Part shown: positions 1 through 11,400 of the stretch, piece by piece
Numbering within the stretch: position 1 is the first letter of the stretch
How the letters are laid out: every line of letters begins with the position of its first letter
NCBI GenBank assembly: GCA_016748015.1
Contig: JAAOMT010000439.1
Span: 145,527 to 209,526 of the forward strand
DNA length: 64,000 bases
Source: Geosiphon pyriformis
Taxonomy: Eukaryota > Glomeromycota > Glomeromycetes > Archaeosporales > Geosiphonaceae
Direction: 5' to 3'
Made by a program: the position numbers and the translations under genes
The notes under the pieces: generated by a model
The model's input: the letters and a program-made list of their open reading frames with translations, nothing else
What the model was told of the DNA's origin: nothing
Database searches by the model: none

Positions 1-87
1 TTTTTTTTTTTTTTTTTTATATTAAAGATAAACATTAAAATAATTCAACTTGAAGAATCTAATTTTGAGGATTTACCTTTGATTACC

Positions 88-132
<45 letters not shown>

Positions 133-3100
133 GCTAATTTTTTTATGAAATGAAAACAGACAAATAAGGCTTAGAATGTTGATATTCATATTTGTCATCC
201 TATTATTGGTGCAAAAAATAAATTGATATAATAAAATTTTCACAAATCTTGCAGAGAACTGGGTTTATTGATTTTTAATTATTACGAATTTTAATTATAA
301 TTACCAAAAATTCAAGGGTCTGTGCGTATCATTATCTCTAATGTTTTTTCAAATATTAGATACTTTCTAAATTCAGAAAAGAAGCCTAATATTTATTTTT
401 AGACCTAAATTTTTTGTAGCAGCTATATATAATTATATAAATTATTTTAGTATTTGAAAGAACAAAAAAGTATTAAACAGATTGTTAAAGTGAAAAAAAA
501 ATTGTTATTACTATTTTATTTTTGGATAAAAACCAGCTTAATATAAGTTTTTATAAGAAAAAATAATTAAATCCACATTTAAAACACAAAAAATAAATTA
601 AAACCAGAAAACAAATTATTTAACCAAAGTATAATCAGAATTTTTTTAAGTAATTATCAAAAATATGTGGTGTTCAAAAGTTTATTTTGAAAGTAAAGAT
701 AAAAAATTTATAAAAAATTTTATAAAAAAAAACATAACTGAAATATTTAATTAATTAAAACATTATTATTAAGACTAATCTTTAACAATATAACACTTTT
801 TATTATTTGATTAATACTATAATTAAAATAAAATCAGATAATAAAACTAATAAATTATTTAATAAAATAAGTTATAATATAAAATGTTGATAATACATAT
901 TGAAAAACCAAAAGTAATAAAAAAATAAATAAATACATACATACATACTTTAAATATTGATAAAAAGTATTTAAAGCTTAAAAAAAAGAAAAAAAAGAGA
1001 AACATATAGAAAAAATAACTAACTATTTATTATAAAGCTATAAAAAAAAGTTGGCTCAATATAAATTAATATTTTTTTTAATTTATAAAGAATTATATAT
1101 ATAGTTAAATTATATAAAATCTATATATTATTTTAAGACTATTTTAAGTATATTAATTATATATATATATTAAATTAATTAATTTAATTATAAGCTTACT
1201 TAATATATTATTTTTTAAAGAACTAATAATTTAAATAATCAGATTTAGATAATTAAATTTAAAATTGTAATTATATATTATTAATACTAATTGTAATTAT
1301 AATTAATATAATCAGACATAAATTAATTAATTATATTTTTTGGTAATAATTTCTAAATAATAATTACAGATTTAAAATATTAAACTGCATAAATAGAGGT
1401 ATATAAAAATTTTAAAGCATAATAAAATTTGTTGTTATTAAATTACATATATTAATCCTTAATTTTTATTGGTGTTTCTTAGTTTGTCAAGATTTTTTTA
1501 TATCTAATTTAATTAAATAATTAAATTGTGATATATTTCTTTGTTATTATTAAGTTAATTATTAATTTTTTATTTTTTATTTACTGGTTAATTTTGTTAA
1601 TTAACATGATAATGTAGGCTTTTTTTACATGATTTTAATAATAATTTTTATGATATATGTTGTAATTTTTGCATTAAAAAACTGTGAAAATTTTTAGTAA
1701 TAACAAAAAAGATAATAATATTTGTTTTATATTTTTTTGCAAAAATAACTTTATTGTATTGTAAAATTATCAGATTGTATTATTTGCTATACAAACCAAT
1801 CTGAAAATTATTTGAAAAATAATTAAAAAAACATTTTTTAAAAAAGAATATAATATTAAAAGGTATTATTATATATATATTTTTTATATTTTTATAAGTA
1901 TTGGTTTATTAATAAGTTTATTGTTGCTAAATAGGCTATTAAAATTGTAAATAATTAAAAATTACTTTTACAAAGTAAAAAAAATTAAGAACAATAAACT
2001 TAATAATACCAATTTAAAAAATTAATTTAATTATTATATTTAGAATATTATTATTAATTAATACTTTAAGAATATAATAATATTATTAATTGTTAAATAA
2101 TTATGTTTTTTGGAACTTATTCAATTACTTTGGTAAATTTGATTAAACTTTATATTAATAATAATTAAGAAGTAAAAATATTAGCATAACAAATATATTA
2201 CAAAAAAATAAACATAAATAGTTAAAAAAAAATGTAAAATTAGTTATAAAGACAATTAAATCATAAAATTAAATAAAATAACAATAAATATAAATATAGA
2301 ACTAGTAAAACAGAAAGATTGTTCTTTTAATATTTTTAATAAACAGTAAAATAAAATATTATTATTATTTACAAAAAAAAATTTTTAAATTTTTTTGAAG
2401 TTTTCTGTTTTTATATAAAGTAAATATTAGAATATAACTTAAAAATATTTAATATAAATATACAGTTAGTGTTTTTATTATTAATTAATTTTTTAATTGC
2501 AGTTTTTTTATTATTGTTGTTATTTTTATGTATTTTATAATTTTATAATTTTTTATTTAATTTACTAATTATTATATTGTTGCTATTTCTAATTATAATA
2601 GCTATTATAATTATTGTATTATCAATAAATATTGAGTTATTATATTAAATTAAAATTTTAATTGATTCTGACTTTACTTATTATATTTTTGTTAGTTGTT
2701 AATTAAATTAAAAATTTTAAAATAAAAGATTAAATAATTAAAAATACTTTTATCTAATATATTTAATTTTTTATCCTATTAAATCAACAAATAATCTTAA
2801 ATATTAGATAATTAAGCAGATTTTTTGTGTCTTAGTAGAACCAATAATAAATTAATAAGTAGTCTTAAATATTAAACAATTAAATAGATTATTTGTGTTT
2901 TAAAATTAGTTTTATAACTTAATAAACAATTTTAATTAACAAAAAACAAAACAAATATTTGCCATATTACTATTTTATCTATATATTAAATCAAAAATTA
3001 CTTTTTTTTATATTTAATATTGTTAAAGTTTTTAATATAAATATTTATAAATATCAAACAATTTTTTTCTCTTATCTATTCAAAATTTTTTAAAGAATCA

Positions 3101-4447
3101 ATTTTTAAAAAAAAGTTTTTATTTTGTTTTTTTTTACTATTTTTTTTTCATAATTTTATAAAACACAAATTTTTTTGTTATTGTTTTAGCAATTATTACT
3201 AATAGTATTATATCTAAAAAAAAGTTAGCTAAAACTTTATTTCAAGTTTTATTAATAATAGTTTAATACAAAAACCTAAAATATTCATTAGCAAAATAAA
3301 ATATTTGAATAATAAAACAAATTTAGAGTTTAAAATACTTTTGTATAATATAAATTAATTTGAAAACATATATACAATTTCTGATAATATAAAAAAAAAC
3401 TTAATAATTTAAGATATTAGTTATAATATTGATAATAAAAATAAAGAGCTTTTGAATTTTTGTATTAATATTTCTAAAATAAAACAGTTTAATATTGACA
3501 AAACAGTAGTTTTTTTTCTTAGCTTTTATAATTTTGATATTAATGATAAGAATATTTTTTTTTTTCTCTAATTAACATATCTTTAAACAAAAAATAGATT
3601 AATCTTAAAATTATAAAAATTTTAGTTAAAGTAATTATTAAAAAATTTTTTGCTTTAAATATTAATCTCTTAGCAGTTAAAAACAAATCAATTATAATTA
3701 AAATACAGATTATTAAAAAAATTTTTTTAAAAATTAATAATTTTAAAAAATTTATTATCTTTTTAAAATTCGAAAAATTTATTTAATTTATATTTATTTT
3801 AAAAAATAGCATAAAACAAACAGCTTTATTGGTTAGTAAAAAAAAGATTTAAGTTAATAACAATTTTAAAAAACAGAATATTTATTCAAATTAAATTGTA
3901 ATTATTAAAAAAATTTTATAAATATGTTTAAAGAAAAGATTGTTTTGGTTTTATTTAAATATAATTAAATTATGTTTATTAATTACAGTTTATTGAACTA
4001 TAACAAAAGATTGTAATAGAATTTGTTAAATTAAACTAAACCAATAATTTTGTTAAAAAATAATTTGTATTAATTAAAAAAATTTAATGTATATAGTTAA
4101 GACTATTTTAAATTAAGTTATTTAGATTTCAAAAAATCAATTTAAAGTACTTTTGTTTATGTTGCCTATAAAAACAATTATTTATAATTTGGGCTTATTG
4201 TTAAAAAATATTGTTATTAGAGATTTTTTTACACTTTTTTTTTATTGTTAATATTATTTTTCCTATTAATTTTATTGTTAATAAAAGTTAATAAATTTTT
4301 AATAAGTTAATTTTTTTTCAAAGTATTTCTTTATACTTTGAACTATATATATTATTAGATTTATAATAAAATATCCAATTTTATTTCAATTACTTGTATA
4401 GTTACTTTGTAATAAAAGTCAATTTTTTATAAAAAAATCTTATTTGT
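1..4447. other. A/T-only gene-free region
   Basis: Almost pure A and T with long homopolymer runs, TA-rich stretches and very few C or G. I see no reading frame of credible length, no RNA gene and no recognisable element. A poly-T run opens the window. The only ordered repeat is a trinucleotide microsatellite near the left edge. It probably represents old transposon sequence eroded by C-to-T decay, because the neighbouring solo LTR shows the same process in a recognisable state; that is inference. Confidence 0.8.
88..132. repeat. (ATA)n microsatellite
   Basis: About 15 perfect ATA units in a row. Confidence 0.95.
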
Positions 4448-4900
4448 TGTTACTCATAAAAATTAGAAATTATAATAATAGGTAAAATAGCCAATTAAAA
4501 ATAAATGTAATAAAAAAAAATTCCAGGATTTTAAGATTTTTTTTAAAAAAATTGAAAAATTTCAAGAAATCTTATATAATATAAATTATGTATATATAGC
4601 AAAAGTATTAAAAGCAGAAAAAATAATTCCAGAAGAATTCAATAGAATTGAGAATTTGAAATAGAGTTTAGAATAACAATATTTCTCTTTTTAAAAGATA
4701 GTATTTTATAACTTGAAGTAGAATTACATTAATATTAATAAAATATCTAATTATTATCCAATCTATATTATTATTACTTGATTAAAAATATTAATTATTT
4801 TTATATTATTAATACTTTATGTTAATAGAATTTAATACTTAATCACATTAAAACAATAGCTTTTGATCATGGCTATTAATGAAATACTAATTTTTTATTT

Positions 4901-4931
<31 letters not shown>

Positions 4932-5255
4932 GTTTCTTTGTTATTTACTAATTAATTAAAAAGATTAAGTATTGAATATTTAATGTTAAGAATAGTCTAA
5001 TAAAAAACCTAAAAACAAAAGTAAAAATTTAAGAATAGCTTACCAAAAAGGCATAACTGCCAGAATAAACTGGCCACTATGTTAAAAAAAAATTTACAAA
5101 AGAAACTATTAATTGAATCTTTGTCTATTATATAAAAGACTCAATTAAAACCTTTATACTCCAAAATTTTCAAAAATTACTAATATTCCTAGCTATTAAG
5201 CATTAAGTTACAAGTTTTTTATTTGTTTCAACACCTTAAATAATTATCTGTAATA
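4448..5255 (+). mobile_element. Decayed solo LTR of the Gypsy family found at 8640-18828
   Basis: This 808-bp stretch aligns by eye along its whole length with the 891-bp LTRs of the nearby Gypsy element. It shares the opening TGTTACTCATA, the block TATGTATATATAGC, a central block around TCTTGATCATG, and the block ending ATTATCTGTAAT. No internal region is present, so it is a solo LTR left by LTR-LTR recombination. It is flanked on both sides by TTGT (4444-4447 and 5256-5259), a 4-bp target duplication of the same length as that of the full element. Compared with the younger LTRs, many C positions are T and many G positions are A; its terminal CA has become TA. Confidence 0.9.
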
Positions 5256-5282
5256 TTGTAAGTTTTTAAAAATATATGTAGT

Positions 5283-5307
5283 TACAGTGAATTCTCTTTA
5301 TAATCAC
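5283..5307 (+). repeat. Left terminal inverted repeat of the pogo-like element
   Basis: TACAGTGAATTCTCTTTATA followed by ATCAC. It pairs with the reverse complement of 19723-19747, with four transitions among the first 23 bases. The first two bases (TA) are probably the target duplication rather than element sequence. A second copy of the ACTATAGAGAGA-type motif lies just inside, around 5333-5346. Confidence 0.75.
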
Positions 5308-5425
5308 ACCTTTTAGTTAGCATATTTGTGGTAACTATAGAGAGATGGGACTATAAAAAATGATTAATATCTTATTACATGATCTATATATTACATGCAT
5401 AATATAATAACCAATTATATATATT

Positions 5426-6985
5426 TTATTTAAAAAAGCTATCTATTTGCAACTGTTTTTTTTCTTCTTGAACTTTGAGAACAGTATTACAAATTAATGT
5501 TCTCAAAGTTTTAAAAAAGTCTGAATCAACTTTTTCACTATACTGCTCTTCACAATAGTGCAATGTATCTTCAAGTACAGTTTTATCTTGATGTATAGAT
5601 AGCAAAGGCAAAGGTTTATCTTCATCTTCACTTTCTAAATTTTCATTTGTATTAGAATTTCTACTATATTTGTTGTTAATAAGATCCACAATTTTATTCT
5701 CTAAGGCATAAGTGAATAATGGTTCAAACTTGTCAATATTAATGAAGTTTATTGCCAATAGTTTGTTAATATCAACATGCTCAATAAGAACTTGTACTTC
5801 TTGTAGGAGTTTTTGTTCAATATCTAATAAATGGGCTGGCATTTAACTATTATTCAGAATTCTTGTATGACATCAACAGTTTTGGATTGTAGTTGTTGTT
5901 ACTACTGATTATGCATCAATTAGAAAGTCAACCACATTCTTTAATGTTACTATTAATATTAAAATTTTGTCATCATACTGATTAATAAGATGAAAAAGAA
6001 ACAACTTTTGGTATTGTGTCTTAAAAGATGCAATAATTCCTGTATTTAATAGTTGCAAATAGGATGTTGTATTAAATGGTAGGTATTTAATCATAATATT
6101 AGATAATACAAAAGGTTCTCTACCATGAGGACCAGTATTATTAAACAATAACAAAATCTTTTTTTTCTTGTGATGCATTTCTTCATTTAATAAATTAAGC
6201 CATTTACTAAAAATATCAGTTTGCATTCATGCTTTTGTATTGTAATGATAAGTGATTAGAAGTACATTCATATTAATATTGCAAAAACATCATGGCTTTG
6301 TGGCTTTGCTGATAATTAAAGACTGCAACTTGATGCTGCCTGTTGCATTACAAGCAAGAAGTATGGTAATTTGACTCTTATCATGCTTGGTACCAGAAAT
6401 AGATCTTGTTGCCAAAGTTGCATTTGGTGGTATTCTAAAGAATAATGCTGTCTTATTGGCATTGTAAACATTATTTAGATCATATTTGCTGATAATTTCA
6501 CACAGTTTGTTTCATTCCTCTGGTAAAATTTCCAAGAAGGCACTGTTTGCTTCACCATACATCTTAATATGGTGCAAATTATGACGTTTCTTGAACTTTT
6601 CTAACCAACTATCTGATGCTTTAAAGTTATTTTCTTCTGAAAACTTTTCAGCAAACTTAAAGACTTTTATTTGTAAAATTTTTCCAGTAAAAATGCAGTT
6701 GATAACTAGTGCTTCAAGCATCCATTCTCCCAATACATCATTTATCTTTGGAAACATCTCTTTCCTGTTCTTTGTCAATTGATCAGAGTTGCCAGATACA
6801 TTTTTTTCAATCCATTAGTCTGATTTTGCGAATATCTTTGTTATAGTAGAGTGGTCAACCTTTAGATTAAATATTTCGATAAGTTTATTTGCTGAATAGT
6901 TAGAATGCTTTAGTTTGTACTGGCAAAGAGCCTTTTTAGTCTCCAAGGAGATTGCTGTTTGCTTTTGGTTCATGTTTTTTGGCAT
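5426..6985 (-). pseudogene. Dead pogo/Tigger transposase (CENP-B-like DDE superfamily)
   Basis: Read from an ATG at 6985, the frame starts with a Psq/CENP-B type helix-turn-helix (SLETKKALCQYKLKHSNYSA), then the Tc5/CENP-B DNA-binding domain (KFAEKFSEENNF...WLEKFKKRHNL), then a DDE domain (NVYNA..TALFFR, SGTKHDKSQIT, LLLFNNTGPH, FNTTSYLQLL.TGII) and an acidic C-terminus. In-frame stops occur at about 6815, 6513 and 6228 and near the end. All three expected catalytic aspartates read asparagine: in NANKT, FNNTGPH and LLNTGII. Each is a GAT-to-AAT type change. The protein would be about 520 residues, normal for Tigger transposases. It is inactive both by stops and by loss of the metal-binding residues. 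Confidence 0.9.
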
Positions 6986-7156
6986 GTTAATAAGAACACA
7001 CTTTTTATTGCATTTTGCTTTTATAATGCATTGATGTATCTGTTATGTCTTAAATGTCATTTTGTCTTATATCTAATCAGACATGTGAGGTGTCTCATAT
7101 CATATGAGGTGTCTCAGATTATAAAAAGTGGCCAAATTATAAAAATGAAGGTTTTA

Positions 7157-8296
7157 ATCCAACTGTAAAATTCTAAGTACAAATAACAGATTTTCAGTAA
7201 AAAAAAAACTAATTTTGATAATGCATCTGCAATACTTTTTGCCTCTTACTCCCAACTGATGATTAATAATGAAGGCTGTTAATTTGATCCTCCACATATT
7301 TGCATAATTGTGTAAAAGATAGCACAATATTATGTTGTCAAGCTCTTCAAACACAGCAATACCTATATCAATTGAAATATTGATATAAAATACTTTGCAC
7401 AATATCAAGAATATCAAAGTGAAAGTCAACTGCAGTTTTTTAAAAAATGTCCTGATTATCATAAGTCGTGAGATTCAATATGTAATATATATAGACATAT
7501 AATGGCTTTCAAATTAATATAGCCATATGTTGTTTTTAAGGAAAATCTATCTGTTGAAGATTACTTAGAATGGGCCCAAAATGAAACAGATCCCACATTC
7601 AGGTTAAAGTATAAACAAGTCTTTTTTTATTTACAAGCAATTATTAACTTTCACACTGGAGTTTGTTTCAATAAGTCTTTATTAAAACTTGTAGCTAGAT
7701 AAATGTTTGCACCAATTTGGTCTGCTTGGCACTATCTTATTTACCAATTAATTGAAATTGCTAATAAAAAACAATGGCTATGATTAAAGCCTGAAGTTTG
7801 CAAGCTGATTCAAGAAAAAATTGTAATTTCTTGATCTAAACTTTCAAATCAACATCAAGGCCATAATGCAATACTTAAAAAAATTAACAAAATGCTTAAA
7901 TTGTTGATTCCTTCTACACCTTTACAATGGCATTGGGAAATTGCAGTGCATAACTGTATCAAATTTGAGAAATTGTGTACTAATCTTTTTAATATTATCG
8001 GATATTCTAAAAGTAAAATATATAGGTCTTATACACATTCTAGCTTTATTGCTGAATTAAATTGATTTCGAATTCAGATAAGAAAGACACAGTTTGTAAA
8101 TTCAAATGTTTCTAATTGTGTTTTTTGTAATATTGGCCATGAATAGATATTAAGTAAAGAAATGAAAAAATTCAGTGAAATTGCACGGATGAAAAAAATA
8201 GACTTTTTTAAAGCAAGGTGAATTAAGAAAACATTGTTAGGTACTTGGAAACCAATTCCAATAACAAGTGAAAAAACAGATCATCAAAAAATATAA
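7157..8296 (+). pseudogene. Dead protein-coding gene of unknown function inside the transposon nest
   Basis: One reading frame stays in register for about 380 codons from roughly 7157 to a TAA at 8294-8296, interrupted by 11 in-frame stops (six TGA, three TAA, two TAG) and no frameshift that I can find. Protein-like segments include FDPPHICIIV, SVEDYLEWAQNETDPTFRLK, VFFYLQAIINFHTGVCFN, MFAPIWSAWHYLIYQLIEIA, LKPEVCKLIQEKIV, SNQHQGHNAILKKINKMLK and FRIQIRKTQFVNSNVSN. The stops sit where Arg or Gln would fit (CGA, CAA or CAG with C changed to T). I do not recognise a named domain; from memory it resembles a highly repeated family of hypothetical glomeromycete proteins. It is divergent from the transposase and may be a passenger gene of the element. 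Confidence 0.65.
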
Positions 8297-8639
8297 ATCT
8301 GTTAATAAAATCACAACTATTATTTATTATTAACTCTCTAATACCTCTTTTAAGTGATCAATTTTTTAAAGCTTATCAAGTTAATTGTGTAACAGCCTAA
8401 TAAATATCCTTTAAGAAATTAGAAATATATTGTATTGTGTATAGTTTTGTTTACATTGAGTTGGGTGTATTACCATTTATAATTGGCATTTTTAAAACAT
8501 GATATATTAAGTCTAAGTCCGAATCTCTATTCTGCATGATTATGTTTAAATTATGAAAAGCATTCAACACAGATTTATTTGCCCCAAAAAAGTTGATTTT
8601 TAATATATCTTTAAAACTATCAGTCAAATTTTTGCTTGC

Positions 8640-9530
8640 TGTTACTCATAGAATATAGAAAATATAGTATTATTAGTCAGTAGATATTAGCCAATCAGAA
8701 GTAGACATAGTAAATGTGGAATTCCAAAATTCTTTTCAGAGAAATTGCAGGATTCCAGAAATTTCAGGATTCCCTGACAAGGAATTGCAGGATTCCAGAA
8801 TTCCAGGATTCCTCTCATCAGGAATTACAGGATTCCAGGAATTCCAGGATTCCTGTCGCAAAGAATTGAGGAATTGAGAAATCTCAATTATGTATATATA
8901 GCAGTAGGATTAGAAGCTGAAAAGACAGACCTCTCAGTTTAGAATTAATCTAAGCAACATTCTAGTTTCCAATCATCAAATAAATAATTATTCCATATCT
9001 CAACCCACTCTCCACTATCAGCACTTCATGTTAATAGTAATTGATACTTAACCATGCTAGAACAATAGCTCTTGATCATGACTATTGACGAGATACTAAC
9101 ATACCAAATTGCCTTGGCTTATTTTCTCTATTTTCTTTATTTTTTATTTTCTTTATTTTATTTTCTTTCTTTCTTTGATTTTGTTATTATATACTAATTG
9201 ATTAAAAAATTAAGTACTGAGTTATTGATGTCAAGGATAGCCTGGTAAAAGACCCAGAAATAAGGGTAGGATTTTATATATTATTGGATAGCTTACCAGA
9301 AGAGCATGACTGCCAGACTAAATCTGGCCATCATGCTGAAAAAAAATTGGAAAAACTATTAGAAAGATACATCTACTATCGACACTATTGAATCTCTGTC
9401 TGTTATACAAAAGACTCTATCAAAACTTTCAGATACAACACTTACAGAACATCATCAATGAAAGTAGCTTTTGAGCACCAAGTTACGGATTTGTTATTTA
9501 ATTCAACAGCAAAAATAATCATCTGTAACA
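8640..9530 (+). repeat. 5' LTR
   Basis: Begins TGTTACTCATAG and ends CTGTAACA (TG...CA). It contains a run of near-palindromic units built from GGAATTGCAGGATTCC and GAATTCC (about 8735-8865), a TATATATAG box near 8894 that could be a promoter TATA element, and a pyrimidine-rich stretch at 9120-9180. The 3' LTR matches it along its whole length. Confidence 0.95.
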
Positions 9531-9532
9531 TT

Positions 9533-9549
9533 TGGTGCTCCCTGTGAGA
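9533..9549 (+). other. Primer-binding site candidate
   Basis: TGGTGCTCCCTGTGAGA starts two bases after the LTR, at the place where a tRNA 3' CCA end would pair. I cannot name the tRNA with confidence. Confidence 0.6.
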
Positions 9550-9592
9550 TATAATCCTACAGAGAACTAGCACCAACAAACACCATCCAAAA

Positions 9593-11400
9593 GTGGCAGA
9601 ATCAGAAAATATAGGAGCAAACCATTTAGAATTCGCAAAATTCTTATTTCAACACTATTGTCAATACTTGGAATTAAACCACAATCATATATCCACCGAA
9701 TCAGCCTTCAATTTCTACATCAACGAAAAGATTTCCTTTTTATTAAGAACACCAGTGAATACTGAATCAGCAAGGGAAACTTTCTATAAGGAGTTAATTC
9801 AAAACACCAACTTACCAACAAATCATAATTTCACATCTATCATCACTAAGATCAACAAAAAAATTGAACATCACACTCAACAAAGATATCCAATTACATA
9901 TGCTAGTAAAGGCAAGAGAAAATTACAAACACCAGCAGTAATACTCAGAAAAATACAGCCACCTACTTGGAAGAAAAACAGAATTGAATCCCCAAGCAAT
10001 CCATCCTACCACTATACACCTGGAAGCACCATCAACATATTATCAACAGATGTGTTCCCATCAACTGCAACATCAGCATTTGGACAATTCCTATTCTAAA
10101 GTAGACAAAGGAAAACAGAATTATTAAAACCATACAGCGAATACTTTGAGGGATTTAATTCGCGATCATCAACCCCATTAGGACTTTGATCATTACCGCC
10201 TCCATTAGATTTCGGAATCTCTGATCCATGGAAAGCAGCAGAATCAAAAAAAAAAGAAGAAGAATCAGAAGATCAAGAATTCACTTACCAGTATCTGATT
10301 ACTGAAAACCCGGAAGTTGAAACCCCAAATTTTCAAACTTAGCAAAATCTAAATCTAGAAAATTCAGAAATCGAAACTTCAAATCATCAAAGGCAGAACA
10401 ATCCAAACCCCAAATTAATTAATCAGCAAAACTTACCTTCAGTAATCGTCATCGATTAACCACCAATTAATCCCATAGCCAAACCCATACAACAGCCACT
10501 TCAATTACCACCTTAACAACCAGTACAACAACAACTGCTTCAACAGCTACCACAACCACCTAACTTAGATCCAATGGCCTATGTACCAATCGCAAAACTT
10601 GACAACTTTACTGGCGAAGAGGAAGATGCTTAAGTATGGCTGAATGATGTAGAAAAGGCCATCACAGCCAACAGATAGAATAATGCCCAAGCAATATAAG
10701 CCATTCCCTACTTTTCCAAGAATACTGCCAATTCATGGTATCAGAGCTTGGTTAATAAACCACAAGATTTCAATGCCTTCAAAGTGGAATTCCTAAGATA
10801 CTTCAGTAACAATAACAGCATCAATCATCTAGTCAATATATTTACCACCATGAAACAAAGAGAAACTAAAGCAGTCACCACTTACCTGAGATGCTTCCAT
10901 CAAAACCTGTGCCAAATTCAAGCAATTGACACCAACTATTTCACAGCACCACAGATACTCAATCAGTTTATTCGTGGCCTGTGCAGCAGCATCTTGCAAC
11001 ATGTATGTCTGTTGTATCCAGGCACTCTTTAAGATGCAGTTACATGCACCAGAGATTTTGAATCCGCTGAGTCAGAGGCTAACCATGTCCAAGCTGTTAA
11101 TCTAGTAATGAACAAATCATCTGAATTGGATTCCAAATTGGAGAAGTTCAGTGAATCAATTAATAAGAGATTGGAAGAATACTTAGCTGACAATCACACC
11201 ATTTATCAGCCTCCACAATGACGCAATAATCAAAGAAACTCTAATCGTGCCCAAAATCAACCATGTCCATCTTCATTGACCAATCAACAGTGGTAATAGG
11301 AAATACGTATTTGCCACTATTGTGGTAAACAAAGACATATCCAAATTGACTGTCACCAGCATTTAAATAGCCAACGATCAGGAAATCAATATTGAAACCC
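9593..11400 (+). pseudogene. Gag of the Gypsy element
   Basis: Frame 2 runs from about 9593 through a matrix/capsid-like region to a zinc knuckle. The N-terminal 168 codons are open. The capsid-like part includes VNKPQDFNAFKVEFLRYF and MKQRETKAVTTYLRCFHQNL, typical of retrotransposon gag. A CCHC knuckle (CHYCGKQRHIQIDC, C-x2-C-x4-H-x4-C) lies at 11312-11353. Stops interrupt the frame several times between 10100 and 10750 and again after 11030. The first codon of the open part is GTG, not ATG, so the true start is uncertain or mutated. Pol follows in the -1 frame relative to gag. Confidence 0.85.

Noticed and set aside
7100-7165. Right end of a simple 1.9-kb pogo element (ends CCAACTGTA)
   Set aside because: It shares only TACAGT with the left TIR, while 19723-19747 matches the left TIR at 19 of 23 positions. 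Kept as an alternative only.
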